A stretch of DNA of 64,000 bases from Dyadobacter sp. 50-39 (GCA_001898145.1 MKSR01000046.1:62001-126000), one strand, 5' to 3'; positions 1 to 9,201 are shown, counted from the first letter of the stretch. Notes: a model not told the origin generated them from the sequence alone. A program made the numbers and translations.

Positions 1-40
1 TAATGTGGGCAACCCGGTGCAGGAGGCATTAAAAAAGTAA
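1..40 (+). CDS. C-terminal end of a PafA-like alkaline phosphatase (partial)
   Basis: Only the last 12 codons and a TAA stop (38-40) are in the window. They read NVGNPVQEALKK, almost the same as the C-terminus of the complete phosphatase that follows (NIGHPVEEALKK, ending at 1800). Both genes are on the plus strand, so the simplest reading is a tandem duplication of a PafA-type phosphatase gene. The identification rests on this short tail plus position; the catalytic part lies outside the window. Confidence 0.7.
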   Translation, partial: NVGNPVQEALKK

Positions 41-57
41 ACTGAAAAAGTATATCC

Positions 58-90
58 GCTGCGGGCCATGCCGGGTTCCGCAGCTTTTTG
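58..90 (+). terminator. Rho-independent terminator after the upstream phosphatase copy
   Basis: A perfect 7-bp stem, GCTGCGG (58-64) with CCGCAGC (78-84), is followed by TTTTTG. It lies 18 bases after the TAA of the upstream gene. It overlaps the TTG codon at 88 that could open the next reading frame, which argues for a later start of that gene at GTG 112. Confidence 0.8.
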
Positions 91-111
91 TTTTATCTAA
101 ATCCCTTAACT

Positions 112-1800
112 GTGAGAAAATTAGCTTGCTGGGTATTGGCTGCAATGGCTGCGACGGCCGTTTCTGCCCAGACACCCAAAAAGATTGGAGCTTCCAAACC
201 GGCTTCAGCCAGGACTGTTGCCGGAAAGGCTGCTACACTTGCCCGTCCCAAACTGGTTGTAGGTATCGTGGTAGATCAAATGCGTTACGATTACCTGTAC
301 CGCTACTACGATCAATATACCGAGGGCGGTTTCAAAAGAATGATGAACGAGGGCTTCAACTGCCGTAACAATCATTACAGCTACGCGCTCACCGTTACGG
401 CGGCAGGTCATGCTTCTGCATACACGGGCTCCGTCCCTGCGATTAACGGGATCGTCGGCAATGAGTGGTACGACCCTATTGCCAAGCAGGATGTGTACTG
501 CGTGGAGGATAGTACTGTGAAAACCGTGGGCAGCAGTAATGTGGCTGTGGGTAAAATGTCTCCCAGAAACCTGCTTGTCAGCACCGTTACCGACCAGCTG
601 CGCATTGCAACAAACTTCCGTTCCAAAACCATCGGCGTGGCGATCAAAGACCGGGGCTCGATCCTGCCTGCCGGCCATGCGGCGAATGCGGCTTATTGGT
701 TCGATTCCAAAACCGGTAACTGGGTGACGAGTACATACTACATGGATGATCTCCCGCAATGGGCCAAAGATTATAATGCGAAGAAAATGCCGGCCGAATA
801 TTTGAAAAAGGGCTGGAACCTGTTGCTTTCTGCGGATGCTTACACGCAAAGCTCGCCGGACGATGTACCCTGGGAAGGGAAGCTGCCCGGCGCCCAAAAG
901 CCCGTATTCCCTTATGAATTGATGGGGATGTCGGGGGACGCATTCGGCATCGTAACCGACACACCCTGGGGAAACACCATCACCAAGGAAATGGCTATCG
1001 AGGCGATCAAAGGCGAACAGCTTGGAAAAGGAAAGGACACCGACTTCCTGGCGATCAGCTTTTCATCGACGGATAAGATCGGGCACCGCGCGGGTCCGAA
1101 CTCCATCGAGCAGCAGGACGATTTCCTTCGCCTCGACAGAGAGTTCGCGGACCTGTTCAACTTCCTGGATGGCTGGGTTGGGAAAGGCGAGTACACCGTT
1201 TTCCTGACGGCCGACCACGGGGTAGTGGACGTGCCTGGATTTGCCAAGGAACACAAACTGCCGTCAGGCCTCGTTGATCGTAAATTGTTGACCAATGCCG
1301 TTACCGATGCATTGAACGACGCATTTGGGAAAGACAAATATGTGGTGGCCACAGATAACAACCAGCTGTATTTAGACCACAGTCTTCTGCGTAAAAAGAA
1401 CATTACCATGGCTGCTGTGCACAGCGTGGTTCGGGATGCCGCGCTGACGGTAGCGGGTATCGCCGATGTAATCGACCTGACCGACATGGGGAAAGCGCCG
1501 CTGAACACCTACCAGTTGGAGTTGTATAAAAACAATGTGAATGCAAAACGCAGCGGAGACCTGCAAGTGATTTCGCAGCCGGGCTGGTTTTATGGAACTT
1601 CCACCGGAACTTCGCATGGCACGCCTTACAACTACGATACGCAGGTGCCGTTTGTGATGTTTGGCTGGGGCATCAACAAGGGCGAAACGGTAAAGCGGAC
1701 TTCAGTATGCGACATTGCGCCTACCATCGCTTCTTTGCTGCACATCCTGCCTGCCAGCGGCAATATCGGGCACCCGGTAGAGGAAGCGTTGAAAAAGTGA
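112..1800 (+). CDS. pafA: Secreted PafA-type alkaline phosphatase
   Basis: This is a predicted periplasmic or secreted phosphomonoesterase of the alkaline-phosphatase superfamily, about 562 residues. The GTG at 112 is preferred because it opens directly into a signal peptide (basic RK, hydrophobic core, cleavage after AVSA before QTPKK); the frame also reaches a TTG at 88, but that lies in a terminator. Zinc-ligand and catalytic motifs are in the expected order: GIVVDQMRYD (near residue 55), nucleophile segment TVTAAGHAS followed by YTGSVPAINGIVGN (95-115), STDKIGH, TADHGVVD and GTSHGTPYNYDTQVP. PafA enzymes release phosphate from many monoesters. The gene follows a paralogue in tandem. Family assignment is firm; the substrate is not known. 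Confidence 0.88.
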   Translation: MRKLACWVLAAMAATAVSAQTPKKIGASKPASARTVAGKAATLARPKLVVGIVVDQMRYDYLYRYYDQYTEGGFKRMMNEGFNCRNNHYSYALTVTAAGHASAYTGSVPAINGIVGNEWYDPIAKQDVYCVEDSTVKTVGSSNVAVGKMSPRNLLVSTVTDQLRIATNFRSKTIGVAIKDRGSILPAGHAANAAYWFDSKTGNWVTSTYYMDDLPQWAKDYNAKKMPAEYLKKGWNLLLSADAYTQSSPDDVPWEGKLPGAQKPVFPYELMGMSGDAFGIVTDTPWGNTITKEMAIEAIKGEQLGKGKDTDFLAISFSSTDKIGHRAGPNSIEQQDDFLRLDREFADLFNFLDGWVGKGEYTVFLTADHGVVDVPGFAKEHKLPSGLVDRKLLTNAVTDALNDAFGKDKYVVATDNNQLYLDHSLLRKKNITMAAVHSVVRDAALTVAGIADVIDLTDMGKAPLNTYQLELYKNNVNAKRSGDLQVISQPGWFYGTSTGTSHGTPYNYDTQVPFVMFGWGINKGETVKRTSVCDIAPTIASLLHILPASGNIGHPVEEALKK

Positions 1801-1815
1801 TTTTTGATATAAATG

Positions 1816-1855
1816 AAAAAGCCGTGGGTACGCAATTCGTGCCCACGGCTTTTTG
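1816..1855. terminator. Bidirectional terminator between pafA and nfeD
   Basis: A 12-bp stem with one G-T pair (1821-1832 with 1838-1849) has an A-run on the left and a T-run on the right, so it can end transcription from both convergent genes (pafA on plus, NfeD-like on minus). Confidence 0.85.
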
Positions 1856-1873
1856 TTTGGATAGGAGGCAAAT

Positions 1874-2308
1874 TCAGGATTCCTCCACGATCAGGACAAT
1901 GCCTTCTGTTTTCTTGATCACTACTTTACTGCCGGCCGGGATATTCTGATGATTTTCTGAAACAGCTTTCCACTCGGCCCCGCGGTAGTAAATGCGGCCT
2001 TCGCCATTGCCCGGAATGTCGCGGATTACCATGGCAGTCTCACCGGTAAACTCGCTGTACTCGGCGGTTGAACGGCGTTCAAGAAGTTTGCGGGCATGTT
2101 TCCGCAGCACCAGCAGCGACACCAGGGAAATGGCAGAGAAAGCGAGTATCTGGCTCTCGGTACTGGGCAATAATCCGATGGAGGTGAGCAGGGAAGTGAG
2201 CAATGCGCCTACCGCAAAAAAAATGAATACGAGCATGACGCTCACAAGTTCCGCCAGAAGCATTACCAGCCCTACGATGAGCCAAATCTGTGGTAAGGTC
2301 AAATCCAT
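1874..2308 (-). CDS. NfeD-like membrane protein
   Basis: A 144-residue protein with three hydrophobic segments (about residues 8-28, 30-47 and 53-70) followed by a small soluble domain (85-144) with the spacing of the NfeD OB fold (GETAMVI, GRIYYRGAEWKA, GSKVVIKKTEG). This is the short NfeD form without a ClpP-like protease domain. NfeD proteins are usually encoded next to an SPFH/stomatin protein and bind it at the membrane. Here the SPFH gene lies 4 bp upstream on the same strand, which fits that pairing. The cellular role of these pairs (membrane microdomains or quality control) is known only in general terms. Confidence 0.85.
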   Translation of the reverse strand: MDLTLPQIWLIVGLVMLLAELVSVMLVFIFFAVGALLTSLLTSIGLLPSTESQILAFSAISLVSLLVLRKHARKLLERRSTAEYSEFTGETAMVIRDIPGNGEGRIYYRGAEWKAVSENHQNIPAGSKVVIKKTEGIVLIVEES

Positions 2309-2312
2309 GATA

Positions 2313-3227
2313 CTATTGCTTGTGTTCCGATGATTTGACTACGGTTAATGCCGTGGCGATGAGCGAGCCCATATCGGCAAGGTTGGCCGGGAGAATGAGC
2401 GTATTGCCGGCTTTGGCCAGCTTGCCAAATTGCTCCACATAATTTTCAGCTACTTTCAATTGCACGGCCTCCGAGCCGCCTTCTTCACGGATCGCCTTTG
2501 CCACGAGCCGGATACTTTCGGCGGTCGCTTCGGCCACTGATCTTAATGCGGAAGCTTCCCCTTCCGCCTCATTGATTTGACGGAGCCTGATCCCCTCGGA
2601 TTCCAGTACCACTTTTTGTTTCTGTCCCTCGGCTACATTGATCGCCGCCTGCTTTTCACCGTCGGATTGCAGGATCACGGCGCGTCGTTCGCGTTCGGCC
2701 TGCATTTGCTTTTCCATGGCATTCAACACGCTTTGCGGCGGGGTAATGTTCTTGATTTCGTACCGAAGTACTTTCACGCCCCAGCCCGTTGCGGCTTCGT
2801 CGATGGATTCAACCACCGCACGGTTGATCGTCATACGTTCTTCAAATGTCTTGTCAAGGTCCAGCTTGCCGATCTCGCTCCGCATGGTGGTCTGGGCCAA
2901 TTGAATAACCGCGAAAGTATAATCGGAAATGCCGTAAGCCGCTTTCCGCGGATCGATCACCTGGATAAATATGACCCCGTCCATGCGCACCTGCACGTTG
3001 TCGCGGGTGATGCAGATCTGCTCGGGAATGTCCACAGCCGCTTCTTTGAGCGTGTACTTGTAGGCGATCCGGTCGAAAAAGGGGATAATGAAATTAACGC
3101 CCGGTTGCAGTACAGCGTAAAATTTTCCCAACCGTTCCAGAATGTAAGCACTTTGCTGGGGGACAACCTTGACGGTCATCAGAATGGTGAGTACCACCAG
3201 GACAAGCAGAACAATGAAAGGGGTCAT
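2313..3227 (-). CDS. SPFH/Band 7 (stomatin-like, slipin/QmcA type) protein
   Basis: A 304-residue protein with one N-terminal membrane anchor (residues 3-20), an SPFH domain (about 20-180; VPQQSAYILERLGKF, LQPGVNFIIPFFDRI) and a charged coiled-coil stretch (about 180-240) rich in Ala, Glu, Lys and Arg, as in slipins. Such proteins form oligomeric rings or scaffolds at the membrane. It is first in a two-gene operon with the NfeD-like gene. It is distinct from HflK/HflC because it is a single gene and carries the slipin-type N-terminus. Confidence 0.9.
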   Translation of the reverse strand: MTPFIVLLVLVVLTILMTVKVVPQQSAYILERLGKFYAVLQPGVNFIIPFFDRIAYKYTLKEAAVDIPEQICITRDNVQVRMDGVIFIQVIDPRKAAYGISDYTFAVIQLAQTTMRSEIGKLDLDKTFEERMTINRAVVESIDEAATGWGVKVLRYEIKNITPPQSVLNAMEKQMQAERERRAVILQSDGEKQAAINVAEGQKQKVVLESEGIRLRQINEAEGEASALRSVAEATAESIRLVAKAIREEGGSEAVQLKVAENYVEQFGKLAKAGNTLILPANLADMGSLIATALTVVKSSEHKQ

Positions 3228-3410
3228 AACAAGTCGGTTTAAGGTCTATGGCGAAAATAGCATGAAGTAGTGTTCATTCCTACCGCTGTCGGACTAATGC
3301 CCGGTTACAATGCCCCGCCGGTCTATCTCCCGGATAAGTGGTCAAAATGGCTGGGGGATAGGCAGCTTTTGGCTACGCATGACCGAATGCCCGTCGGCTT
3401 ACCGGCTGGG

Positions 3411-4574
3411 TTACCTCAGTATTTCCTTCGAAATCACGATTTTCTGTATTTCGCTCGTGCCTTCCCCGATGGTGCAGAGCTTGCTGTCGCGGTAGAATTT
3501 TTCGGCGGGATAATCCTTCACAAAACCATAGCCGCCGAATATCTGTACCGCCTCGTTAGCGACGCGTACGGCAGTTTCGGATGAATGGTATTTGGCTACA
3601 GAACTCGCCAGCGTCACTTTTTCGCCAGCGTCTTTCAATGCAGCCGCATGAAATGTGAGTAAGGATGAAGCTTGCACATCGGTGTACATATCGGCCAGCT
3701 TGAATGCGATGGCCTGGAAGTCGCAGATCGCTTTACCGAACTGCTTGCGCTCTTTGGAATAGGCCAGTGCCGCTTCGTAGGCACCCCAGGCCGTGCCCAC
3801 GCCCAGTGCCGCAATGGAAATGCGCCCGCCGTCGAGTACTTTCAAAGACTGGATAAACCCGTCGCCTGTTTCGCCGAGGCGCTGGCTATCGGGAACGCGG
3901 CAGTCCTGGAAAAGCAGTTCCACCGTTTCCGAGGCGCGCATGCCCAGCTTGTCCTCCTTCCGTCCTGCGCTGAAACCGGGTGTATTCGTGTCGAGTACAA
4001 ATGCGGTAGCACCGTGTTTATCGCCCGGCTCGCCGGTGCGCGTCATAACCACGAGCACATCGGCGCTTTTGCCATTGGTAATGAAGTTTTTCGACCCGTT
4101 GATCACCCAATGGTCGACGTCGCGCACAGCTACTGTGCGCATATTGCCCGCATCGGAGCCGGTATTGGGTTCGGTAAGGCCCCACGCGCCGACAAGCGAG
4201 CCCGTGGCAAGGCCGGGAAGGTATTTTTGTTTCTGTTCGTCGGTACCGAACATGTATATATGATTGGTACAAAGTGAATTGTGCGCGGCCATCGACAATG
4301 CCACGGAGGGGTCTACTTTTGCGAGTTCGATGATAGCGGTGACATACTCGCGGTACCCAAGGCCGGCGCCGCCCAGGTTTTCAGGAATGAGCATGCCCGT
4401 AAGCCCCAGCTCACCCATTGATTTGAAAAGTTCTTTAGGAAATTGCTGCGCTTCGTCCCAGGTACGGATGTGCGGCTGAATATGCACTGAGGCGAAATCC
4501 CTGACGGTTTGTTGGATGAGGTTACAGATTTCGTCTGATGGGTTAATAGTCAGGTCCTTTTCACGTGTGTCCAT
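3411..4574 (-). CDS. Acyl-CoA dehydrogenase
   Basis: A 387-residue FAD flavoenzyme that oxidises an acyl-CoA to the trans-2-enoyl-CoA, passing electrons to ETF. It has the standard length. FAD/substrate motif AWGLTEPNTGSDAGNMRTVA lies in the middle beta domain; the C-terminal helical domain has FGGYGFVKDYPAEKFYRD and GEGTSEIQK, where the Glu before GTSEIQ is the usual catalytic base of short- and medium-chain enzymes. The gene stands alone, with about 180 bp to the next gene, so chain-length preference cannot be read from context. Short-chain (butyryl-type) or branched-chain use are both possible. Confidence 0.92.
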   Translation of the reverse strand: MDTREKDLTINPSDEICNLIQQTVRDFASVHIQPHIRTWDEAQQFPKELFKSMGELGLTGMLIPENLGGAGLGYREYVTAIIELAKVDPSVALSMAAHNSLCTNHIYMFGTDEQKQKYLPGLATGSLVGAWGLTEPNTGSDAGNMRTVAVRDVDHWVINGSKNFITNGKSADVLVVMTRTGEPGDKHGATAFVLDTNTPGFSAGRKEDKLGMRASETVELLFQDCRVPDSQRLGETGDGFIQSLKVLDGGRISIAALGVGTAWGAYEAALAYSKERKQFGKAICDFQAIAFKLADMYTDVQASSLLTFHAAALKDAGEKVTLASSVAKYHSSETAVRVANEAVQIFGGYGFVKDYPAEKFYRDSKLCTIGEGTSEIQKIVISKEILR

Positions 4575-4688
4575 AGGTGCTGATGATTATATTTGTGTGA
4601 TTACCCAATGATAGTGAGAATGCGACAAAATCGCTAGCCACTGACGAACAAATCCAAATGCCGACGGTGAACATTCACTTAAAAAAAT

Positions 4689-4696
4689 TACTTTTG
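4689..4696 (+). promoter_or_regulatory. Candidate -7 element (TACTTTTG) for ugd
   Basis: TACTTTTG matches the Bacteroidota -7 consensus TAnnTTTG and lies 92 bases before the ugd ATG in the divergent region after the acyl-CoA dehydrogenase start. No TTG was found at the ideal -33 distance, so this is moderate support only. Confidence 0.45.
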
Positions 4697-4787
4697 CAAC
4701 CGTCCTTACGCACTTGACTTGGTTAAGTACAATTCCCGGAAATTGAATAATGAAGTGCCAAAACAGCTATATAATAATTAACCGTTT

Positions 4788-6104
4788 ATGAAAATTGCAG
4801 TAGTAGGAACAGGGTACGTTGGTCTGGTGACAGGTACCTGCTTTGCCGAGACCGGTAACCAGGTTACCTGCGTCGACATCGACGTCAGAAAGGTGGAACG
4901 CCTTCAAAAAGGAGAAATACCCATTTACGAGCCGGGGCTTGACGTTCTTTTCGACCGCAATGTGGCCGAAGGACGCTTGCTGTTCACGACCGATCTGGCC
5001 GAAGGGATCAAGGATGCACAGGTGATATTCCTTGCATTGCCAACACCTCCGGGCGAAGATGGTTCGGCCGACCTGAAATATATCCTCAAAGTTGCCGATG
5101 ATCTGGGACCGATCCTGGATAAGTACGCGGTGGTGATCGACAAGAGCACCGTGCCCGTTGGGACAGCGGAAAAAGTACGCGCAGCGATCGCTAAAAATGC
5201 GAAAGTAGATTTCGACGTGGTTTCCAACCCGGAGTTCCTTCGCGAAGGGGTAGCCGTGGAAGACTTCATGAAGCCTGACCGCGTAGTAGTAGGTACTACC
5301 TCGGAAAAAGCCAAAAAAGTAATGGAGAAGCTGTACGCTCCGCTGGTACGCCAGGGCAACCCGGTAATCTTCATGGACGAGCGTTCGGCGGAAATGACCA
5401 AATATGCAGCCAACTCGTTCCTGGCGATGAAGATCACGTTCATGAACGAAATCGCAAACCTTTGCGAGAAAGTAGGTGCCAATGTGGACGATATTCGTCG
5501 TGGTATCGGGACAGACAGCCGCATCGGCAAGCGCTTCCTTTTCGCCGGTATCGGATATGGCGGTAGCTGTTTCCCCAAGGATGTTCAGGCATTGGCCAAA
5601 ACTTCACGGGATTACGACTACGATTTCCGGATCCTGAAATCGGTGATGGACGTGAACTACGACCAGAAAAAGAAACTGCTGCCGATGGTGGACAACTACT
5701 TTGCCGACGGACTGAAAGGCAAGACCATCGCTGTATGGGGCCTGGCGTTCAAGCCTTATACCGACGATATCCGCGAAGCACCGGCATTGGAAAACATCGA
5801 AGCATTGCTGGAAGCCGGAGCGAAAGTGACGGTTTACGACCCTGAGGCGATGAACAATGTAAAGGGAATACTGGGAGACAAGGTTACTTTCTGCCACACC
5901 CCTTACGCAGCGCTCGATGACGCGGATGCATTGATGATCTTTACCGAATGGCCTCAGTTCCGCACGCCGGAATTTGAAAAAATGGGTAAACTGTTGAAAA
6001 ATAAAGTAGTTTTCGACGGCAGAAACCTGTACGAACTCGATCAGATGCGTGAAATGGGCTATACCTATTACAGCATCGGTCGCGAAAAGGTGGTGCCGGC
6101 CTGA
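4788..6104 (+). CDS. ugd: UDP-glucose 6-dehydrogenase
   Basis: A 438-residue enzyme that oxidises UDP-glucose to UDP-glucuronate with 2 NAD+. The N-terminal Rossmann motif GTGYVGLVTGTCFAE binds NAD; the catalytic Cys261 sits in GYGGSCFPKDVQAL; the central DKSTVPVGT and the C-terminal UDP-binding domain (GLAFKPYTDDIREAP) are present. It is followed after 36 bp by a UDP-glucuronate decarboxylase, so the two probably form an operon that makes UDP-xylose (and UDP-glucuronate) for surface polysaccharides. Length and motifs are fully normal. Confidence 0.96.
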   Translation: MKIAVVGTGYVGLVTGTCFAETGNQVTCVDIDVRKVERLQKGEIPIYEPGLDVLFDRNVAEGRLLFTTDLAEGIKDAQVIFLALPTPPGEDGSADLKYILKVADDLGPILDKYAVVIDKSTVPVGTAEKVRAAIAKNAKVDFDVVSNPEFLREGVAVEDFMKPDRVVVGTTSEKAKKVMEKLYAPLVRQGNPVIFMDERSAEMTKYAANSFLAMKITFMNEIANLCEKVGANVDDIRRGIGTDSRIGKRFLFAGIGYGGSCFPKDVQALAKTSRDYDYDFRILKSVMDVNYDQKKKLLPMVDNYFADGLKGKTIAVWGLAFKPYTDDIREAPALENIEALLEAGAKVTVYDPEAMNNVKGILGDKVTFCHTPYAALDDADALMIFTEWPQFRTPEFEKMGKLLKNKVVFDGRNLYELDQMREMGYTYYSIGREKVVPA

Positions 6105-6140
6105 TCATAAATTAGTCATTATTCAAACTTACTCATCTTA

Positions 6141-7133
6141 ATGAAACGTGTTTTAATTACGGGAGCAGCAGGTTTCCTGGGTTCGCACCTCTGCGAGCGT
6201 TTTTTAAAGGAGGGAATGTATGTGATCGGGATGGATAACCTGATTACCGGCGATATGCGCAACATCGAACACCTGATGCCAAACCCGAACTTCGAGTTTT
6301 ACCATCACGATGTGACCAAATACGTGCACGTTCCGGGCGAGCTCGACTACATCATGCACTTCGCATCTCCCGCCAGTCCGATCGACTATTTGAAAATCCC
6401 CATCCAGACGCTCAAAGTTGGGGCAATGGGAACGCATAACCTGCTGGGATTGGCCCGTGCGAAAAATTCACGTTTCATTATCGCTTCCACTTCGGAGGTA
6501 TATGGTGACCCGCTGGTGCACCCGCAAACCGAAGATTACTGGGGCCACGTGAACCCGATCGGGCCGCGCGGCTGCTACGATGAAGCTAAACGCTACCAGG
6601 AGGCCATTACGATGGCTTACCACCGCTACCACGGCGTCGAAACCCGCATTGTGCGTATCTTCAATACCTACGGACCCAGAATGCGACTGAACGACGGACG
6701 GGTATTGCCCGCATTCATGGGCCAGGCGCTGCGCGGGGAGGACATTACCGTGTTCGGTGATGGAACGCAAACCCGCTCGTTCTGCTATGTGGATGATTTG
6801 GTGGAAGGTATTTACCGCCTGCTGATGAGCGATTACTCACTGCCTGTGAACATCGGCAACCCGGCTGAGATCACCATCGGCCAGTTTGCGGAGGAAATCA
6901 TTAAGCTGACCGGAACGGATCAGAAAGTGGTTTATAAGCCGCTTCCACAAGACGATCCGAAGCAGCGCCAGCCGGATATTTCAAAAGCGAAGGAAATCCT
7001 GGGCTGGGAGCCGAAAGTACCCCGCGAAGAAGGTTTGCGCATCACTTACGACTACTTCCGCAGCCTGCCAAAGGAGCGCCTGTATGAAGAATCAAACCAT
7101 AGAGGCTTCGAAGGATTCAGCGCCAATAAATAA
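6141..7133 (+). CDS. UDP-glucuronate decarboxylase (UDP-xylose synthase type SDR epimerase)
   Basis: A 330-residue extended short-chain dehydrogenase. It has the NAD-binding [15 protein letters not shown] at the N-terminus, TSEVYGDP, and the YxxxK catalytic pair (Tyr146, Lys150 in CYDEAKR). The segments [19 protein letters not shown] and [15 protein letters not shown] are characteristic of UXS enzymes, which oxidise, decarboxylate and re-reduce UDP-glucuronate to UDP-xylose. The position directly after ugd supports this substrate. A related NAD-dependent dTDP-sugar dehydratase is less likely because of these segments. Confidence 0.9.
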   Translation: MKRVLITGAAGFLGSHLCERFLKEGMYVIGMDNLITGDMRNIEHLMPNPNFEFYHHDVTKYVHVPGELDYIMHFASPASPIDYLKIPIQTLKVGAMGTHNLLGLARAKNSRFIIASTSEVYGDPLVHPQTEDYWGHVNPIGPRGCYDEAKRYQEAITMAYHRYHGVETRIVRIFNTYGPRMRLNDGRVLPAFMGQALRGEDITVFGDGTQTRSFCYVDDLVEGIYRLLMSDYSLPVNIGNPAEITIGQFAEEIIKLTGTDQKVVYKPLPQDDPKQRQPDISKAKEILGWEPKVPREEGLRITYDYFRSLPKERLYEESNHRGFEGFSANK

Positions 7134-7146
7134 TCTTATTAAAGCC

Positions 7147-7178
7147 CTAATGCCCCGGACTAAAGTCCGGGGCATTAG
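7147..7178. repeat. Perfect 14-bp palindrome with CCCCGGAC core
   Basis: The arms 7147-7160 and 7165-7178 are exact reverse complements around a TAAA loop. It is not followed by a T-run, so it does not look like a plain terminator. A second, shorter palindrome with the same core lies at 7221-7240. Confidence 0.8.
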
Positions 7179-7220
7179 ATGTTTGTCTGGAAATTTCAAG
7201 CTAATGCAGTAATCTCTTTG

Positions 7221-7240
7221 CCCCGGACTTCAGTCCGGGG
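7221..7240. repeat. Second CCCCGGACT palindrome
   Basis: CCCCGGACT (7221-7229) and AGTCCGGGG (7232-7240) are exact reverse complements with a 2-base loop. The core equals that of the palindrome at 7147-7178, so the two are copies of one element type, possibly REP-like. Confidence 0.75.
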
Positions 7241-7253
7241 ACCTTAATCAAAC

Positions 7254-7280
7254 AAAAAACCCGCCGAAAGCGGGTTTTTG
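7254..7280. terminator. Bidirectional terminator between the UDP-xylose operon and frr
   Basis: ACCCGC (7259-7264) pairs with GCGGGT (7270-7275), with an A-run on the left and TTTTTG on the right. It can serve both the plus-strand sugar genes and the minus-strand frr. Confidence 0.85.
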
Positions 7281-7304
7281 TTTGGTTAAGGTAGGGAATC
7301 AGTC

Positions 7305-7865
7305 TTATACTTCCATGATCTCCTTTTCCTTCACGGAAAATATCTGTTCGATTTTTGCTACAAAGCTGTCGGTCAGTTTCTGAACGCGTTCTTCGCTGGA
7401 TTTGATCAAATCCTCGGAAACGCCTTCCTTGGTCAGTTTTCTCAGCGAGTTGTTGGCGTCCTGACGAATGTTACGGACATTGATCTTTGCGGTTTCAATC
7501 TCGTTTTTGGCACGTTTTACAAGCTCGCGGCGGCGCTCTTCATTCAATGGGGGAACCGAAATCCGGATCAGCTCGCCATCGTTCGAAGGCGAAAAGCCGA
7601 GGTTACTATTACGGATTGCCTTTTCGATGTCGTTGATGATCTTCTTCTCGAAAGGTTTGATCGCCAGTGTCCGGGCATCAGGTGTGTTGATCGTCGCCAC
7701 GTTCTGGATCGGCGTCATTGAGCCATAGTAATCGATCTGAAGACCTTCCAGCATTTGAGGAGATGCTTTTCCGGCGCGGATTTTACCCAATTCGATGAGA
7801 AGGTGTTTGATTGCGCCGTCCATGGTATCCTTGGCGTCGTCCAGATATAATTCTATTTCTTCCAT
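7305..7865 (-). CDS. frr: Ribosome recycling factor
   Basis: A 186-residue protein of the usual length for RRF, which with EF-G splits the post-termination ribosome. Family signatures include GKASPQMLEGLQIDYYG in the N-terminal half, INTPDARTLAIKPFEK, and the C-terminal helix segment RRELVKRAKNEIETAKI with VRNIRQDANN. It lies 23 bp downstream of pyrH, the conserved pyrH-frr order of bacteria, and ends at the bidirectional terminator at 7254-7280. Confidence 0.97.
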   Translation of the reverse strand: MEEIELYLDDAKDTMDGAIKHLLIELGKIRAGKASPQMLEGLQIDYYGSMTPIQNVATINTPDARTLAIKPFEKKIINDIEKAIRNSNLGFSPSNDGELIRISVPPLNEERRRELVKRAKNEIETAKINVRNIRQDANNSLRKLTKEGVSEDLIKSSEERVQKLTDSFVAKIEQIFSVKEKEIMEV

Positions 7866-7888
7866 TGTTTTATAGTAAGCTGTATTTT

Positions 7889-8611
7889 CTATTGATTCGA
7901 GATCAGGGTTCCGACATTCCCGCCCATTACCAGGTCGTAAAGGTTACCCGGCTTGTTCATGTCGAATACGATGATCGGCAGATCATTTTCCTTGCACAGC
8001 GTGAATGCGGTAAGGTCCATGATCTTGAGATTTTTAGACAAAGCCTCGTCAAATGTAAGTTGCGAATATTTGGTAGCGGTCGGATCTTTCTCCGGATCGG
8101 CCGTGTAAACGCCGTCTACGCGCGTTCCTTTCAACACCACTTCCGACTCCGACTCGATAGCGCGAAGGCCCGCAGTAGTGTCGGTCGTGAAATAGGGGTT
8201 ACCCGTTCCTGCTCCGAAGATCACCACACGCCCTTTTTCAAGGTGACGAACGGCGCGGCGGCGGATCAATGGCTCGCATACCTGCTCCATTTTGATTGCC
8301 GACATCAGGCGGGTATTCATTCCGTGTTTTTCGAGTGAGCTCTGGATCGCCATCCCGTTGATCACCGTCGCAAGCATGCCCATATGGTCACCCTGAACGC
8401 GGTCGATCCCCGATTTCTCCACGGATGCCCCACGGAATATGTTTCCACCACCAATTACGATTGCCACCTGCACGCCCACCTCGGTAATCCGTTTGATTTC
8501 CCTGGCATAATTGTCGAGAATGTTGAAGTCAATGACCTGGGCTTTATCGCCGCCGTTGAGTGCTTCTCCGCTGAGTTTCAGTAATAAGCGTTTGTATTTT
8601 GGTTCGGGCAT
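7889..8611 (-). CDS. pyrH: UMP kinase
   Basis: A 240-residue amino-acid-kinase-fold enzyme that phosphorylates UMP to UDP using ATP. It begins with [12 protein letters not shown], followed by [26 protein letters not shown] and [22 protein letters not shown], all typical of bacterial hexameric UMP kinases. It supplies UDP for nucleic acids and for the UDP-sugar genes nearby. It precedes frr with a 23-bp gap, so the two are probably co-transcribed. Confidence 0.97.
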   Translation of the reverse strand: MPEPKYKRLLLKLSGEALNGGDKAQVIDFNILDNYAREIKRITEVGVQVAIVIGGGNIFRGASVEKSGIDRVQGDHMGMLATVINGMAIQSSLEKHGMNTRLMSAIKMEQVCEPLIRRRAVRHLEKGRVVIFGAGTGNPYFTTDTTAGLRAIESESEVVLKGTRVDGVYTADPEKDPTATKYSQLTFDEALSKNLKIMDLTAFTLCKENDLPIIVFDMNKPGNLYDLVMGGNVGTLISNQ

Positions 8612-8673
8612 GGTTGTGATGTGGTGTTTTGATCCGTAAAAATAAGCGGACAGAGTTCAGATTCCCAAGTAAT

Positions 8674-9201
8674 TTAGTGAAACTCCAATAATACCTGGTT
8701 TTTTTCCACAATCTGTCCGGGCATCACTTTCAGCGTTTTAATGACCCCGCTGCCCGATGATTTGATCACATTTTCCATTTTCATAGCCACCAGCACAAGC
8801 AGGTTGTCGCCCTTCGCGATGCTATCTCCCTCGGCTACGGAAATGGACTGGATCAGGCCCGGCATAGGGGCTTTCACATTGTTTATTTTTTGGGCAGAAC
8901 CGTTTTGCATGCCCATTTTTTCGAGCAGAAGGTCGAGATCGTCCTTGGCGGCCGTGTGGTAATGCTGGCCGTTGATGACCAAATGCGTAGTTTTTCCCAC
9001 CGGGTCGCGGTCGAGGATTTCGATGTTGTAGGATTTGCTGTTCCAGATCACGTGGAAACGGTTAGGGCCGAGTGTCGCAATGTCGCCATTGAATGCACTG
9101 CCATTAATGAACCAGCCTTCTTTCCGCTGATCGATTTCAAATGCAGGGCCAATTTCGGTCTGATCGGCGTATGGCTTGTTGCCCACGGTTATTTTCAGCA
9201 T
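8674..9201 (-). CDS. Biotin carboxyl carrier-type protein (biotinyl-lipoyl domain)
   Basis: A 175-residue protein with a C-terminal biotinyl domain (about 105-175): KAPMPGLIQSI and the biotinylation motif VAMKMEN with Lys141 as the biotin site. The N-terminal 100 residues form a region seen in carrier subunits of propionyl-CoA or similar acyl-CoA carboxylases rather than the acetyl-CoA carboxylase AccB. Its start overlaps the end of the dus gene by 7 bp, so translation may be coupled. A matching carboxyltransferase subunit is encoded at 30466-32025; no biotin carboxylase gene is in the window. Partnership between the two is inference. Confidence 0.85.
   Translation of the reverse strand: MLKITVGNKPYADQTEIGPAFEIDQRKEGWFINGSAFNGDIATLGPNRFHVIWNSKSYNIEILDRDPVGKTTHLVINGQHYHTAAKDDLDLLLEKMGMQNGSAQKINNVKAPMPGLIQSISVAEGDSIAKGDNLLVLVAMKMENVIKSSGSGVIKTLKVMPGQIVEKNQVLLEFH

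Noticed and set aside
205..897. Open frame of 230 codons on the minus strand
   Set aside because: It lies inside the pafA gene on the opposite strand; pafA has all catalytic motifs.
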